Source: Methanomassiliicoccaceae archaeon (GTDB lineage Archaea; Thermoplasmatota; Thermoplasmata; Methanomassiliicoccales; Methanomethylophilaceae). Taken from it: DNA of 5,804 nucleotides. A program made the translations under genes and the position numbers. The stretch lies in contig WQTN01000079.1 in the NCBI GenBank assembly GCA_009786295.1, forward strand, positions 1 through 5,804, in the 5' to 3' direction. Of this stretch, positions 3,868-5,804 are shown in pieces. Within the stretch, counting starts at the first letter, position 1; the number at the start of each line of letters is the position of its first letter. A model generated the notes under the pieces. It did not search any database, was not told the origin of the DNA, and worked only from the letters and a program-made list of their open reading frames with translations.

Positions 3868-5804
3868 ATGTACATAGAATACACCTGGTTGGTTCCGCTT
3901 GTTCCGATGCTCTGTTTCGTGATAGTAGGGTTCTTCGGGAAGAAGATGCCGCACGGCGGCGGTCCGATAGTTATATTCGGAGCGCTGTTTGCGTTCGTAC
4001 TCTCGGCCCTGATATCATATGAGTTCTTCACATCCCCGGCATATTCCAGTCCCGGGTATGTGACCGCTCAGATGACATGGTTCTCGATAGGCAGTTTCGA
4101 TATAAACATCGGATACTATATCGACAGCCTTGCGTGTCTGATGATGCTCTTTGCATCCTTCATCTCAACGCTGATCTTTGTCTACTCGATAGGATACATG
4201 CACGATGAGGGAGTGAAGAGGAGGAGATATTTCGCAGAAGTGTCCCTCTTCCTCACGGGAATGCTGGGGCTTGCTGTGTCAAGCAACTTCCTCGAGATGT
4301 TCGTCTTCTGGGAGGCAATGGGCCTGTGTTCGTATCTCCTGATAGGATTCTGGAGCTTCAACCACCCCAACGGCGACGATGCGTCCGACAACGCCGCATC
4401 CGCAGCGAAGAAAGCGTTCCTTGTCACAAGACTCGGAGACGTGTGCCTCATGGGAGGAATGTTCGTCCTGCTGTATGAATTCGGCAGCCTGGACTATACG
4501 ACCGTGTTCGACACCGCCGCAATGGCAGCGGTCGACCCGAGCATGCTGATGCTCGGAAGCCTTCTGATATTCGGAGGCGTCATAGGAAAGAGCGCACAGT
4601 TCCCGCTTTTGGACTGGCTTCCGGATGCGATGGCCGGTCCCACAACGGTATCGGCATTGATACACGCAGCGACAATGGTCAAAGCAGGAGTGTACCTCGT
4701 TGCAAGATGCTTCCCTCTGTTCACGCAGAACTCGGAAGTGATGCTGTTCGTAGGTATCATCGGAGGGATAACGGCGTTCTTCGCCGCAACAATGGCCCTC
4801 AATAATATGAATATAAAGAAAGTGCTGGCATATTCCACCTTATCTCAGCTGGGATACATGTTCCTGGCGCTGGGAGCAGGAGGATATATGATGGCACTCG
4901 GACTGGAGTCCGGGAACAACGCGCTCATCGCAGCGGGAGCGGTAGGCTACACCGCAGGATGTCTGCACATGGCAAACCATGCGTTCTTCAAGGCACTGCT
5001 CTTCCTAGGCTCAGGTTCTGTCATCCATGCGACCGGTACCGAGGACATGAGAGAGATGGGAGGACTTCATAGTAAAATGAGGATAACCTCCATCACAATG
5101 CTCATAGGTTCTCTGTCGATCGCAGGATTCCCGCTGTTCAGCGGATTCTGGTCGAAGGAGATCGTATTGGAGGTGACCATGCATGCAGGCGACTATGGGG
5201 CGGAAGGATATCTCTTCATGATCCTATGGATACTTGCCATAATAACGGCGTTCATGACAGCCTTCTACATGTTCCGCATGTGGTTCATGACCTTCAAGGG
5301 CAAGTCAGGCCATGGGGCCGAGCACTGCCACGGGGAATCCCCGAAGAGCATGACGATACCTCTGATCATACTGTCGGTGTTCGCCGCCGCGCTCGGCTGC
5401 ATAATATTGTTCGGGTTCGACGAATACTTAACAATAGGTATTCATGCCGGACAGTTCCAGGTAGGTTCCGGGCATGGGCACGGGTTCACCGGATGGCTCG
5501 AAGACATCTTCCTGAGTGTATACACATATCTGACCGTCGCGCTGGTATTGATCGCGATAAGCGTAGCATATGTGATGTACAGCAAGATGTCGGTCAGCCC
5601 TGGCAAATTCAACAAAGACGGCAATTCATGGCTTTACAAAGCACTGTCAAACAGATGGTGGTTCCCTCGCCTCTATGACCAAATAGGATGGAAGCTGGGA
5701 TACGGTGTTGCCAAAGGAGTGGAGTTCGTGGATACACAGGTAATAGATGGCACCGTCAACGCATTGTCGTCAGCGGTCGCAGGGAGCGGAGATTCGATCA
5801 GCAA
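3868..5804 (+). CDS. fpoL: Complex I-type antiporter-like subunit L (FpoL/NuoL, ND5-type), 3' partial
   Basis: This is the distal proton-pumping subunit, related to MrpA antiporters. The frame stays open for 645 codons to the window end without a stop. Family marks are IDSLACLMMLF (about 106-116), FVFWEAMGLCSYLLIGFW (145-162) with E149 as the conserved helix-5 glutamate, AFLVTRLGD (183-191) with R188 and D191, GKSAQFPLLDWLPDAMAGPTTVSALIHAATMVKAG (240-274) with K241 and H266, CLHMANHAFFKALLFL (365-380) with H367, H371 and K375, and FPLFSGFWSKE (421-431) with K430, the lysine of the second half-channel. All the expected channel residues are therefore present. The region around residues 590-613 (NSWLYKALSNRWWFPRLYDQ) matches the approach to the long lateral helix that precedes the last membrane helix, so perhaps a few tens of residues are missing. 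Two histidine-rich loops occur at 482-488 and 536-538. Bacterial NuoL is about 610 residues, so this form is somewhat longer. Confidence 0.96.
   Translation, partial: MYIEYTWLVPLVPMLCFVIVGFFGKKMPHGGGPIVIFGALFAFVLSALISYEFFTSPAYSSPGYVTAQMTWFSIGSFDINIGYYIDSLACLMMLFASFISTLIFVYSIGYMHDEGVKRRRYFAEVSLFLTGMLGLAVSSNFLEMFVFWEAMGLCSYLLIGFWSFNHPNGDDASDNAASAAKKAFLVTRLGDVCLMGGMFVLLYEFGSLDYTTVFDTAAMAAVDPSMLMLGSLLIFGGVIGKSAQFPLLDWLPDAMAGPTTVSALIHAATMVKAGVYLVARCFPLFTQNSEVMLFVGIIGGITAFFAATMALNNMNIKKVLAYSTLSQLGYMFLALGAGGYMMALGLESGNNALIAAGAVGYTAGCLHMANHAFFKALLFLGSGSVIHATGTEDMREMGGLHSKMRITSITMLIGSLSIAGFPLFSGFWSKEIVLEVTMHAGDYGAEGYLFMILWILAIITAFMTAFYMFRMWFMTFKGKSGHGAEHCHGESPKSMTIPLIILSVFAAALGCIILFGFDEYLTIGIHAGQFQVGSGHGHGFTGWLEDIFLSVYTYLTVALVLIAISVAYVMYSKMSVSPGKFNKDGNSWLYKALSNRWWFPRLYDQIGWKLGYGVAKGVEFVDTQVIDGTVNALSSAVAGSGDSIS

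Noticed and set aside
4672..4692. MVKAGVYL in place of MVTAGVYL in subunit L
   Set aside because: Lysine at this place is, as far as I recall, common in Mrp and archaeal relatives, so it is not a notable change.
4182..4838. Overlapping minus-strand open frames opposite subunit L
   Set aside because: They lie antisense to strongly conserved subunit L codons, have low-complexity compositions typical of shadow frames, and show no recognisable domain or ribosome site.
5226..5678. A 150-codon plus-strand frame inside subunit L
   Set aside because: It is out of frame with conserved membrane-protein coding sequence, is rich in arginine and histidine as expected of a shifted frame, and subunit L reads through it without a stop.

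Overview
The whole window is one tightly packed, plus-strand operon for the proton-pumping core of a complex I-type enzyme, as in the Fpo/Nuo family of archaea. The genes run D (5' end missing), H, I, J (N-terminal half), J (C-terminal half), K, L (3' end missing). There is no intergenic space longer than 4 bases. I see no RNA genes, mobile elements, CRISPR arrays, internal promoters or terminators.

The source is very probably archaeal. The reasons are the gene order D-H-I-J-J-K-L, the split J subunit as I recall it from Methanosarcina fpo clusters, the absence of E, F and G between D and H, and a GGTG core (GAGGTG or AGGTGAT type, matching the archaeal 16S 3' end) 5 to 7 bases before all six visible start codons. 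Frequent AGG/AGA and ATA codons with middling G+C fit a member of the Thermoplasmatota, and a methanogen of the Methanomassiliicoccales type is my best guess. That placement is inference and is not proved by anything in the window.

Layout: 1-1033 is the subunit D electron-transfer/quinone-site protein; 1038-2210 is subunit H, the membrane anchor that forms the quinone-type cavity with D; 2210-2962 is subunit I, the iron-sulfur protein; 2962-3291 and 3284-3577 are the two halves of subunit J; 3564-3866 is subunit K; 3868 to the window end is subunit L, an antiporter-like proton channel. Subunits A, B and C upstream and M and N downstream are expected but lie outside the window.

Together the proteins would pass electrons from a reduced carrier through the clusters of I (and B) to a membrane carrier at the D/H site, and use the energy to pump ions through H, J/K and L. 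The electron donor is not visible; reduced ferredoxin or F420H2 are the plausible choices.

The most interesting points are these. Subunit I is about 250 residues and carries four [4Fe-4S] motifs instead of the usual two, through a C-terminal 2[4Fe-4S] ferredoxin-like extension. Subunit D keeps cysteines at two of the four positions that bind nickel in related [NiFe]-hydrogenases. Subunit J is split cleanly in the loop between its third and fourth membrane helices. Subunit H has an N-terminal extension and altered family motifs.
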